A stretch of DNA of 64,000 bases from assembly GCA_003162055.1 (NCBI GenBank), contig PMNA01000017.1:62001-126000 (forward strand), read 5' to 3'. Below, in pieces: positions 56,359 through 64,000 of the stretch. Numbering within the stretch: the stretch's first letter is position 1; the number at the start of each line of letters is the position of its first letter. This DNA is from Actinomycetota bacterium (GTDB taxonomy: Bacteria > Actinomycetota > Thermoleophilia > Gaiellales > Gaiellaceae). A program made the translations under genes and the position numbers. The notes below the pieces were generated by a model. That model had not been told where the DNA came from. It did no database searches and saw only the letters and a list, made by a program, of their open reading frames with translations.

Positions 56359-56904
56359 ATGGCTCGTAAAGACAATCCTGTCCTGATCCTCACGGGAGCA
56401 CCGGGGTCGGGAAAGACGACGGTCGCACGGCTTCTCACCGCGCAAGAGCATCGCGCCGTTCACGTTGAGTCGGATTGCTTCTTCCACTTCATCAAGAGCG
56501 GTTACGTTGAACCCTGGAAGCCGGAGTCGCACGGGCAAAACGAGACGATCATGCGGATCGTCGGCGATGCTGCCGCGGGCTACGCCGCGGCCGGGTACTT
56601 CACGGTTATAGACGGCATAATCAGCCCCGACTGGTTCCTTGAGCCACTGAGTAACGCCCTTCGTGCTTCGGGCTTCCAAGTCGCCTACGCGGTTCTTCGG
56701 CCGTCGCTACCAATAGCGACCGGACGCGCGGAGCGCCGCACGTCCAGTCGCCTCAGCGATGCCGCGGTCATCGAACAACTCTGGCGGGACTTTGCCGATC
56801 TCGGCTCGCTTGAACACCACGCGATCGACAACAGCATGCAGACGCCCGAAGAGACGACGACCCTGGTTGCAGCTCGCCTCCGGCTCGGGAAGCTAGACCT
56901 TTAG
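56359..56904 (+). CDS. P-loop small-molecule/nucleotide kinase-like protein
   Basis: PVLILTGAPGSGKTTVARLLTAQEHRAVHVESDCFFHFI. Confidence 0.83.
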   Translation: MARKDNPVLILTGAPGSGKTTVARLLTAQEHRAVHVESDCFFHFIKSGYVEPWKPESHGQNETIMRIVGDAAAGYAAAGYFTVIDGIISPDWFLEPLSNALRASGFQVAYAVLRPSLPIATGRAERRTSSRLSDAAVIEQLWRDFADLGSLEHHAIDNSMQTPEETTTLVAARLRLGKLDL

Positions 56905-56940
56905 CGCCGTTCAAGAGTGATGGGACTCGGATGGGCGAGT

Positions 56941-56961
56941 GTTCGGGAATGTAGCCCGAAC
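56941..56961. repeat. Hairpin repeat GTTCGGGAATGTAGCCCGAAC (copy 3)
   Basis: Compensatory A-T to G-C change in the stem relative to copy 1; same TGGGCGAGT 5' flank as copy 2. Confidence 0.75.
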
Positions 56962-57004
56962 GCAGTCGAGGTAGGGGTTCGCTTAATGAGTTCGGCGAGC
57001 GCGG

Positions 57005-57466
57005 TCATAGCACCCGCTTCATCTCGCGTTCCTCAACGCCCGCACCGGTGTCGATAAAGCCGCAGCGCTCGAAGAGTCGTCGGGCCGGCTCGTTGTGTAG
57101 GCGAACCTCAAGAAACAGCTCCGTGCTCCGCGCGGAACACGCGAAGTCGACCGCCGCCTCGACGAGCGCGGCACCGATTCCGCGGCCGCGCACCGAAGGA
57201 TCCGTCCACATCGAAATTAGCGAGCACCGCCCCTCCTCGATAAACGTCCCGACGATCCCGACTGGGCCGTCGCTCTCCCAGGCGAGGAACATCGCTTGCC
57301 TATCACCCTCTGCGGATCGCGCCGCCCAGTCGATCCACCAGTCGTCCGGCCGCTGCACTGCCTCCTCGTGGCGCGTTTCGAAGGCGTCGGGTGCGTCGGA
57401 GAGAGCGCGCAATCGTATGTCGCGTAACTCGCGCCACTTGTCCGCTTGCACGCGGCGGATTTCCAT
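57005..57466 (-). CDS. GNAT N-acetyltransferase
   Basis: MEIRRVQADKWRELRDIRLRALSDAPDAF; LISMWTDPSVRGRGIGAALVEAAVDFA. Confidence 0.87.
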   Translation of the reverse strand: MEIRRVQADKWRELRDIRLRALSDAPDAFETRHEEAVQRPDDWWIDWAARSAEGDRQAMFLAWESDGPVGIVGTFIEEGRCSLISMWTDPSVRGRGIGAALVEAAVDFACSARSTELFLEVRLHNEPARRLFERCGFIDTGAGVEEREMKRVL

Positions 57467-57888
57467 GCCGAAATTCTGCAATATGCGACCTCTATCGCGG
57501 TGGGCCATGTTTACGCGCGCGGTCGGTGGCAGATCTGGTCGAGGAGCGATCGGCGCTACGCCAGCTTAACCCGATATCCGCCTCGGATGCCGAGCTCGCT
57601 TGCCTGGGCGAGCGTGCTTTCGTCTGAACGGATTGACTTGTATGAATCTGGACTGTCGCTCGGCGTGCTGCTCTCACAGAAGACGACTCCAGAACTCGAT
57701 CGGAGCGCCTGCCTTTCAAACGGGAATCTCTAGTCCCGCGTGACGGGACAGTGCGCTGAGCGGACGTCCTGTGATCCGCTCCTGATCCGCTCGATGTGTC
57801 CGCCCGTGTCACTCTCTGACCGTTCCTGTCCACCAGGCGGTCCCCGGCGAGACATGTAAATTGCAGGGAAAACGGCTTGAGTAGTGAA

Positions 57889-57961
57889 GCCGACGCGCGG
57901 ATTCGAACCGCGGACCCCTTCATTACGAGTGAAGTGCTCTACCAGCTGAGCTACGTCGGCA
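57889..57961 (-). tRNA. tRNA-Thr (anticodon CGU)
   Basis: Minus strand GCCGACGTAGCTCAGCTGGTAGAGCACTTCACTCGTAATGAAGGGGTCCGCGGTTCGAATCCGCGCGTCGGCT; loop CTCGTAA. Confidence 0.95.
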
Positions 57962-57999
57962 GCGACCAAGAGGATACCGCCCGGGCACTAGTCCTGAAG

Positions 58000-58044
58000 C
58001 CGCCGAAAGTCATCATGCCCCGAAGGGGCGGACTTTTGGCGGCA
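58000..58044. terminator. Hairpin GCCGCCgaAAGTC...GCCCCgaaGGGGC..gACTTTTGGCGGC
   Basis: Long imperfect inverted repeat downstream of the minus-strand 58177 gene; shares AAAGTC/GACTTT arms with hairpins at 15691 and 59060. Confidence 0.55.
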
Positions 58045-58176
58045 GTGCGTCGGCAGCGACCAAGAGGATAGCGCCCGAGCCAGCTTCGTCGCTTGCCGTC
58101 TCGAGGTCTGCGCCGTCCGCGGCGCACACGAGAACGGTCTCTTCGCGTGCGCCGCGGACGACTCGAAACGGTTCGG

Positions 58177-58806
58177 CTAGCCGGCGGAGTAAGCGCCCTT
58201 GATGCGTGATTGCTGCTTCAGCGCGAGCTTGGTAGCCGCCTGCTGCTTGATCCGGCCCTTGATCCCCTCGCACATCAGCGAGGCGGTGTTGCTACCGCTC
58301 CGCCAGGTGTAGATGAAGACCACGTAGGTGACAGTAGCGCCCTGCACTTTCGCCGATTGCTTGTAAGTGAGGAGCTTCGATTCGCTTCCCACGCGCCAAC
58401 CCTTGGCCGAATGAATGCCGGCCGTCTTCTTGAGCGAGGAAAGCTGCGCCTGCCAGGCCGCGTGGGCTCCGGGGGCCGCGACGTAGGTGTTGGCGCTCGA
58501 GACGACGTAGATCGGGCCGGTGAGCTTGTTGGCCACCGCCCGGTTGGACTTGATCTTGTACGCCACCTTGTATCCGTCGATCCGCCCCCAACCGGTGAGT
58601 TGCGCCTGAGTGACGGCGCCGCCCGCTACGACATCGGCATTCGTAACTTCCGTCGCCCCGTCCCGCACGAAGGCCGAAGAGAGATCGAGCTTCGTCAGCA
58701 CCATCTTCTTCGGGCTGGGAGCGGTGCCTGCTGCAGCCACGCAGACAAAGGCCAGAGCAAGAAAGGCCGGGACCAGGACTCTCGTGTATCTCGATTTCTT
58801 CATCTC
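58177..58806 (-). CDS. Secreted hypothetical protein
   Basis: MKKSRYTRVLVPAFLALAFVCVAAAGTAPSPKKMVLTKLDLSSAFV; RBS TTGGAGGTAACGAG before ATG. Confidence 0.75.
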   Translation of the reverse strand, partial: EMKKSRYTRVLVPAFLALAFVCVAAAGTAPSPKKMVLTKLDLSSAFVRDGATEVTNADVVAGGAVTQAQLTGWGRIDGYKVAYKIKSNRAVANKLTGPIYVVSSANTYVAAPGAHAAWQAQLSSLKKTAGIHSAKGWRVGSESKLLTYKQSAKVQGATVTYVVFIYTWRSGSNTASLMCEGIKGRIKQQAATKLALKQQSRIKGAYSAG

Positions 58807-58901
58807 GTTACCTCCAACCGAGTGTTCGACGCAGGTCTGAAATTCGAGAATCGTTTTTGTTATCGGCGCCTGGCCCGTATCCCATAGAGGGTTTCTCGCC
58901 G

Positions 58902-59050
58902 ACCGCCGTAGCCGACACACGCGGCTGCGGCTCACAATACGTAATCCCACGGCTCATCCCGCCCCGAGCACCGACCACGAATCCGGTCAGCCGAATGCGC
59001 CCCTGGGAGCAGACGAGTCACAAGCGCCGCAGGCGCGTGACTCGTACTCG
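58902..59050 (-). repeat. Dispersed structured repeat, copy B, with 5' hairpin (about 59014-59046)
   Basis: CTCCCAGGGGCGCATTCGGCTGACCG...GTGGGATTACGTATTGTGAGCCGCAGCCGCGTGTGTCGGCTACGGCGG, parallel to copy A. Confidence 0.7.
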
Positions 59051-59059
59051 GCGGTCGTA

Positions 59060-59102
59060 CCGGCGAAAGTCTTCGCCCGCTTCGCGGGCGGACTTTCGCC
59101 GG
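59060..59102 (-). terminator. Long hairpin CCGGCGAAAGTC.. GCCCGC/GCGGGC ..GACTTTCGCCGG after holB
   Basis: Near-perfect inverted repeat abutting the holB stop codon. Confidence 0.65.
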
Positions 59103-60194
59103 TTATACGAGCGCCTCGACCCCGGCGAAGAGCGCGTGCAGGCGAACGAACAGCGCCTCCAGAGCCAGCGACGAGTTGAGGTTCAGCGACTGCATGCGCC
59201 GAAAGGTCTCGCGCACGAGGTCGACCGCGTCCTCGGCTGCGGCCAGGCGCTCGAGCGTCCCGTCGGCACGTAGCTCGTCGGCGTTGTCGGAATGAATCAA
59301 CACGCCGTCTGCGCCGATGGCGATCGCGATCAGATCGCGGTACCAGGCGGCCAGCTCCTCGAGCATCGCCAGCAGCTCCTCGCGCTTGGCGCCGCGCTCG
59401 ACCCGGCGCAGGTGCTGATCGAGCTCGCGCTTGGTCAGCTCACCGTCCTCCAGCCCGCGCTCGGCCTTCGCCCGCGCCTCGGCTCCTCGCTCGTCGATCG
59501 CCTCCTGCAGCGAGCGCACCTGCTCGGCCGGCTCGAAGTCGGGGTTGTTGTAGACGGCGCGGGCGGCCTCGAGCAGGCGGGTGCGCCGAGCCGAAGCGGC
59601 GGGCTCGAGCAGGCGCTCCAGTCGGTCGAGGCGGCCGGCCGCGATCCGTGCCAGCGCCCGTCGGCGCTGCTCGTCGGGAACTCCGCCCAGGCGCACGATC
59701 TGCTCGAGAACCGCCTGCTCGGAAAGGCGGTGGAAGGAGACCGACTGGCAGCGCGAGCGAATGGTCGTGGAGATTCGCCTCGGATCGCCGGCGACGAGCA
59801 CGAAGACGGCGTACGCGGGCGGCTCCTCGAGGTCCTTGAGCAAGGCGTCGGCGGCCTCGCGATTCATCGTCTCGGCCGAGAAGATGAGATACACGCGCCA
59901 CTGCGCCTCGAACGGACGCATGTGCAGATCGCGCCTGAGCACTCGAATATCGTCGATGCGGATCTGATCGCCAACCGGCTCGAGCAGGTAGAGATCTGGA
60001 TGCGAATGCTGCTCGACGCGGCGCAGATCGCCGAGCAGCTCGCCGGCGAAGAGGAGCGCTGCTTTGCGCTTTCCGACTCCGCTCGGGCCGTGGAATAGAT
60101 AAGCGTGAGACGGTCCCTCGGCCAGAGCCGAGCGGAGTAGCGCCTTCGCCTCCTCCTGCTCCGCGACCGTGGCGAAAAGGTCGGAGCGACTCAC
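59103..60194 (-). CDS. holB: DNA polymerase III subunit delta'
   Basis: EEAKALLRSALAEGPSHAYLFHGPSGVGKRKAALLFAGELLG; DADALLKDLEEPPAYAVFVLV-like; GTG start overlaps tmk stop. Confidence 0.9.
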   Translation of the reverse strand: MSRSDLFATVAEQEEAKALLRSALAEGPSHAYLFHGPSGVGKRKAALLFAGELLGDLRRVEQHSHPDLYLLEPVGDQIRIDDIRVLRRDLHMRPFEAQWRVYLIFSAETMNREAADALLKDLEEPPAYAVFVLVAGDPRRISTTIRSRCQSVSFHRLSEQAVLEQIVRLGGVPDEQRRRALARIAAGRLDRLERLLEPAASARRTRLLEAARAVYNNPDFEPAEQVRSLQEAIDERGAEARAKAERGLEDGELTKRELDQHLRRVERGAKREELLAMLEELAAWYRDLIAIAIGADGVLIHSDNADELRADGTLERLAAAEDAVDLVRETFRRMQSLNLNSSLALEALFVRLHALFAGVEALV

Positions 60195-60790
60195 GACGCG
60201 CCTTCGACGAGTGCCTGGCGAATCTCGCGCGCGATCTGCTCGCGCGGCTGCGTGCCGTCGAGAGCGACTATCCGCTCCGGGAACATCTCGGCCAGCCGCC
60301 GGTAGCCGTCCCCGACCAGTCGGCGGAAGGCCTCGCTCTCGCTCTCCATGCGATCGCGCTCCTCTCCGACCCGCGACTCCGAGAGCTTCTCGTCCACGAG
60401 GAGAAGAAAGGTGCGCTCGGGCAGCAGCCCTTTCGTCGCGTGCAGATTGAGTTGCAGGACGTTCTCGATCCCCAGCCCCCGCGCCACGCCCTGATAAACG
60501 AGCGAGGAATCGATGAAACGGTCGGAGATCACTGTCGCCCCTCGCTCGAGCGCCGGCTCGATCACCTCTTCGACCAGCTCGGCTCGCGCTGCCGCGAATA
60601 TTGCCGCCTCGGCCCAGGGCGAGACCTTCTGGCCGTGCAGCACGATCGCGCGCAGTGTCTCGCCCAGCTCGGTCCCGCCCGGTTCGCGCGTGGCGACCAC
60701 CTCGACGTCGCGCATCTCGAGAAAGGCTTCGAGCAGCTCGACTTGAGTCGTCTTGCCGCAACCATCGAGACCTTCGAAGGAGATGAACAT
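60191..60790 (-). CDS. tmk: Thymidylate kinase
   Basis: MFISFEGLDGCGKTTQVELLEAFLE...TREPGGTELGETLR; DRFIDSSLVYQGVARGLG. Confidence 0.95.
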   Translation of the reverse strand: MFISFEGLDGCGKTTQVELLEAFLEMRDVEVVATREPGGTELGETLRAIVLHGQKVSPWAEAAIFAAARAELVEEVIEPALERGATVISDRFIDSSLVYQGVARGLGIENVLQLNLHATKGLLPERTFLLLVDEKLSESRVGEERDRMESESEAFRRLVGDGYRRLAEMFPERIVALDGTQPREQIAREIRQALVEGAS

Positions 60791-60812
60791 GGGCACCAGT
60801 AGGATACGGGGC

Positions 60813-61715
60813 ATGAAGGCGCTTGTTACAGGCGGTGCCGGATTCATCGGCTCGAACCTCGTCGATGCTCTGATCGCGCGCGGCGACTCGGTCGACATCG
60901 TCGACAACCTCTCAAGTGGGAAGCGCGAGAACGTCAACGAGCAGGCTCGTCTGCACGTGCTGGATATCCGCGAGCCGCTGGAAGACCTCTTCGCCGAGCT
61001 GCGCCCCGATGTCTGCTTCCACCTCGCGGCCCAGGCCGACGTGCGCGTCTCGGTCGAGCGGCCCGACTACGACGCCGACGTGAACGTGATCGGCACCGTG
61101 CACGTGCTCGAGGCAGCGCGATCGACCGGCGCCCGAGTCGTCTTCTCCTCCACCGGCGGCGCCATCTACGGCGAGTGCGAAGAGCCTGCCGACGAGGCGA
61201 GCGAGCGCCGTCCGCTCGCCCCCTACGGAACCGCCAAGCTGGCCGGCGAGGAGTATCTGCTCACCTACCAACGGCTGCACGGGATGGCGAATGTCGCCCT
61301 GCGCTTCGGCAATGTCTTCGGGCCGAGGCAGGATCCGCACGGCGAGGCGGGAGTGGTCGCCATCTTCCTCGGGCGCCTGAGGGACGGAGAGACCTGCCTC
61401 ATCTTCGGCGACGGCACGCAGGAGCGCGACTACGTCTTCGTCGGCGACGTGGTGAGCGCACTGATGGCGGCGGCCGAGGTCGAGGGCGGCATATTCAACG
61501 TCGGTACCGGCCGGGCCAGCTCGGTGCTCGAGCTCTACGACCTCTGCCGCAAGGTGGCCGGAAGCGAGCTCGAGGCCCGACTTGCTCCGGCGCGTACGGG
61601 CGAGCTGCAGCGAAGCGTGCTCGACATCAGCAAGGCCGCAGACGAGCTCGGCTGGCGACCCGAGACGAGCCTCGAAGAAGGCCTGCGCCAGACCTGGAAC
61701 TGGATCCGGGCCTAG
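60813..61715 (+). CDS. NAD-dependent epimerase/dehydratase (UDP-glucose 4-epimerase-like)
   Basis: MKALVTGGAGFIGSNLVDALI; YGTAKLAGEEYLL; FNVGTGRASSVLEL. Confidence 0.93.
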   Translation: MKALVTGGAGFIGSNLVDALIARGDSVDIVDNLSSGKRENVNEQARLHVLDIREPLEDLFAELRPDVCFHLAAQADVRVSVERPDYDADVNVIGTVHVLEAARSTGARVVFSSTGGAIYGECEEPADEASERRPLAPYGTAKLAGEEYLLTYQRLHGMANVALRFGNVFGPRQDPHGEAGVVAIFLGRLRDGETCLIFGDGTQERDYVFVGDVVSALMAAAEVEGGIFNVGTGRASSVLELYDLCRKVAGSELEARLAPARTGELQRSVLDISKAADELGWRPETSLEEGLRQTWNWIRA

Positions 61716-61782
61716 AAGCTCAGAGAAGTTCCGAACGTGCCCCGCTGGACATGACCCAGGGTGTGACGAGCGCGCGCCGGTA

Positions 61783-64000
61783 TCACGTGGGGCGGCGACT
61801 GGCCAAGCTGAGGGAGATCATCAGTCCCCCTCCGACCCTCTCCTCGGCGCGCAGCGAACCGTTGGTCGCTTCTGCCAAATCACGGGCCATGCCGATAACG
61901 AAGGCGTCATACCCGGGCGGTTCAGCAGCGGAGTAGCGCGGCTCCAAGGCAGCCGACTCTGCCTGACCTGGCTGGGCAGCGTTCGGGAACGGCCCGTTGT
62001 CCTCGAAGCGGATCTCGACCCGATCGCCGGACGGCACGACAGCAAGGATGGGCTCAGGCCCGGTCGGGTTGCGCCGCAGCGCATTGTCGGCCAGCGCGAT
62101 GACGAGCCGGGTGAGCACCGCGGCGTCCGCGATGACGTCGGGCAGATCGTCTGAGATCTGCATGTCCAGACCGTGGCGGCCAGGTCCGAGGTCCTCAAGC
62201 GCCGCCCCGACCACTTCTGCCACATCCAGCCGCTGGAGATGCACGTCCAGCGCTCGCGCCCGTGCCTGAACGATATCCGCGAGCTGCTGTACAAACACGC
62301 CGATTCTGTCGACCGAGTGCTCGGCGGTGTCGACCAGCGTCTTCTCCTCCGCTCCGGAGACCGGTAACAGCGCGCGCAACGATCTCAACGCCTGTTTTGC
62401 GGCCGCAAGCGGACCGGGGAGAACGTGGCCGGTCGCGGCCGCTAGCGCGGCGCGTCGCCGCTCTTCCCCGGCCTGTTCCTCAGCGCTGGCCGCCTGCTCA
62501 GTGAGGCGACGCTGGCGGACGGTTTCCGCCATCTGCGCGGCGCAAGCGGCGAAGATCTCCACGTCAGCGGGCGGCAGAGCACGACCGCCGCCGCACAAGA
62601 CCAACGAGGGGCTGAGCACAGCCTTCGCGGTGGCGTGCTCCGGTCGCTCGGGCGGACTATCGCCGGAACTGGCGATGACGAACCAGGTGCCCCCGACAGG
62701 TTTCTCATGAGCGCTCTCCAACAGGCTCACCGCCTCCAGCCCGAACGTCTCACGCACAATTTCCAGGAGTTGCGGCAGATCGCCCTCTCCGCGAAGCACT
62801 GCGCCGGCCATCGTCGTTATGGCGGTAGCCTCACCTGACGCCCTCGTCGCCAGGCGCTGACGACGGGCCGCCCGTTCGACTGCCGAGCTCACCAGCAGCG
62901 CCGTCGCCACGTACACCAGCAGCGCTACGACGTCGTTGGTCGACGCAATATCGAACGAATGCCGCGGTTGGGTGAAGAAGAAGTCCGCCAAGGCCGTAGA
63001 GACGAGGGCCGCGAGAAGCGCTGGGTACAGGCCTCCAATAACCGCAATCACCACAACAGCCAGCAGGTACAAGAGCAGGTCGCCCGACAGCGCGAGCTGG
63101 CTCCGCAGCAGGGTCAGCACTACTGTCAGCGTGGGTATCAGCACGAGCAGCATCACCATGGCGGTCAGTCGACGTTGGCGGCTGACGCCGAGCTGTAGGA
63201 GCTGGAGCGGCGATCTCTTGGCCGCGCTCTCGCCAATCACGACTTGAACGTCGAGGGCCTTGCTAAGTCGCGTGACCCTGCGAGCTACGACCTCTCGGCC
63301 ACCCAGCGCCGCCCGCAGACCGCTCCTCCGGCTGGAGCCGACGACCAGCTGCGTCGCGTTCTCGTGGCGTGCGAACTGTTCCAAGGCGTCGGCCACATCC
63401 AACCCGACCACCTGATGCCAGCTCCCACCGAGGGACTCCACTAATGCGCGGCAGTGTCTCAGCGCGGCGGCATTCGTCCCCGGACGTCCGTCGCTGCGAG
63501 CAACGTAGACGGCGAGCAGGTCGCTGCCCGGGATTCGAGCGGCCAGCCGAGCGGCCCGGCGGATCAGCAGATCGCTTTCAGGGCCACCGGAAACACCAAC
63601 AACGATCCGTTCGCGTGCCTCCCACGGTGCCGGGATCCCACCCTCGGCCCTATAGCGCTGCAGCTCCTCATCAACTCGGTCAGCCAGCCAGAGCAGAGCC
63701 AGCTCCCGTAATCCGATCAGGTTTCCGAGCCGGAAATAGTGCGACAAGGCCGCGCCGATCCGGTCCGAGGAATAGACTTCGCCGGCCTCCACACGCCGCC
63801 GCAGCGCCTCGGGCGATAGATCCACCAACTCCAGGCCCTCCGCTTGGCGGGCCACCGTGTCAGGCACCGTCTCGCGTTGCCTGACACCGGTCATCTGGGC
63901 CACCACGTCGTTGAGGGACTCCAGCTGCTGTACGTTCAAGGTGCTCACCACGTCGATGCCCGCCTCGAGCAACTCCTCGACGTCCTGCCAACGCTTCAGG
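61783..64000 (-). CDS. KdpD-like sensor histidine kinase, N-terminus outside window
   Basis: LEAGIDVVSTLNVQQLESLNDVVAQMTGVRQRETVPD; Usp-like domain RIVVGVSGGPESDLLIRRAARLA; DUF4118-like TM region; HATPase-like C-terminus. Confidence 0.88.
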   Translation of the reverse strand, partial: LKRWQDVEELLEAGIDVVSTLNVQQLESLNDVVAQMTGVRQRETVPDTVARQAEGLELVDLSPEALRRRVEAGEVYSSDRIGAALSHYFRLGNLIGLRELALLWLADRVDEELQRYRAEGGIPAPWEARERIVVGVSGGPESDLLIRRAARLAARIPGSDLLAVYVARSDGRPGTNAAALRHCRALVESLGGSWHQVVGLDVADALEQFARHENATQLVVGSSRRSGLRAALGGREVVARRVTRLSKALDVQVVIGESAAKRSPLQLLQLGVSRQRRLTAMVMLLVLIPTLTVVLTLLRSQLALSGDLLLYLLAVVVIAVIGGLYPALLAALVSTALADFFFTQPRHSFDIASTNDVVALLVYVATALLVSSAVERAARRQRLATRASGEATAITTMAGAVLRGEGDLPQLLEIVRETFGLEAVSLLESAHEKPVGGTWFVIASSGDSPPERPEHATAKAVLSPSLVLCGGGRALPPADVEIFAACAAQMAETVRQRRLTEQAASAEEQAGEERRRAALAAATGHVLPGPLAAAKQALRSLRALLPVSGAEEKTLVDTAEHSVDRIGVFVQQLADIVQARARALDVHLQRLDVAEVVGAALEDLGPGRHGLDMQISDDLPDVIADAAVLTRLVIALADNALRRNPTGPEPILAVVPSGDRVEIRFEDNGPFPNAAQPGQAESAALEPRYSAAEPPGYDAFVIGMARDLAEATNGSLRAEERVGGGLMISLSLASRRPT

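Larger units (their letters stand above)
42148..57930. mobile_element. Integrated element (IME/ICE- or phage-satellite-like) at tRNA-Thr
   Basis: Exact 44-bp direct repeat (GAAGCCGACGCGCGGATTCGAACCGCGGACCCCTTCATTACGAG) at both ends, one inside an intact tRNA-Thr; encodes Tyr integrase, Xis-like HTH, DUF3631-like protein and methyltransferase. Confidence 0.88.

Noticed and set aside
57887-57930. Treating the tRNA-Thr sequence at 42148 as a second tRNA gene
   Set aside because: Only the 3' half is present; sequence diverges after the anticodon loop and cannot form the D-arm or acceptor stem
42148-57930. Calling the island a complete prophage or conjugative element
   Set aside because: No terminase, capsid, portal, tail, relaxase, T4SS or FtsK-like gene was recognisable in the ORFs

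Overview
High-GC bacterial chromosome segment, probably Actinomycetota and possibly Thermoleophilia-like (inferred from gene content and composition, not tested). Most of it is ordinary chromosomal backbone: rnpB, lexA, secG, tRNA-Leu(GAG), rpsF-ssb-rpsR-rplI, plsY, thyX, class II DAHP synthase, topoisomerase III, a primary-like sigma factor, holB, tmk and others. The main accessory feature is a ~15.8 kb integrated element (about 42148-57930). It is bounded by an intact tRNA-Thr(CGU) at 57889-57961 and an exact 44-bp copy of the tRNA 3' half at 42148-42191. The repeat ends in the anticodon loop (TTACGAG). The element carries a tyrosine integrase, an excisionase-like HTH protein, a ParB/DNA-methyltransferase fusion, a DUF3631-like replication-type protein, an unusual multi-HTH/zinc-ribbon protein, a three-gene TIGR04255-type operon of unknown function, a TPR protein, and a cargo zone of GNATs plus a P-loop kinase separated by small conserved hairpins. 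No conjugation or virion genes were recognised. Other notable signals are: LexA boxes at lexA and in a perfect 26-bp palindrome before ssb; a dispersed structured repeat upstream of three minus-strand genes; iteron-like repeats before the DUF3631 gene; a compensated frameshift within a coding minisatellite; and a 28-aa peptide ORF in a LuxR/HD-GYP neighbourhood. Family names come from reading the protein sequences by eye; no searches were run.
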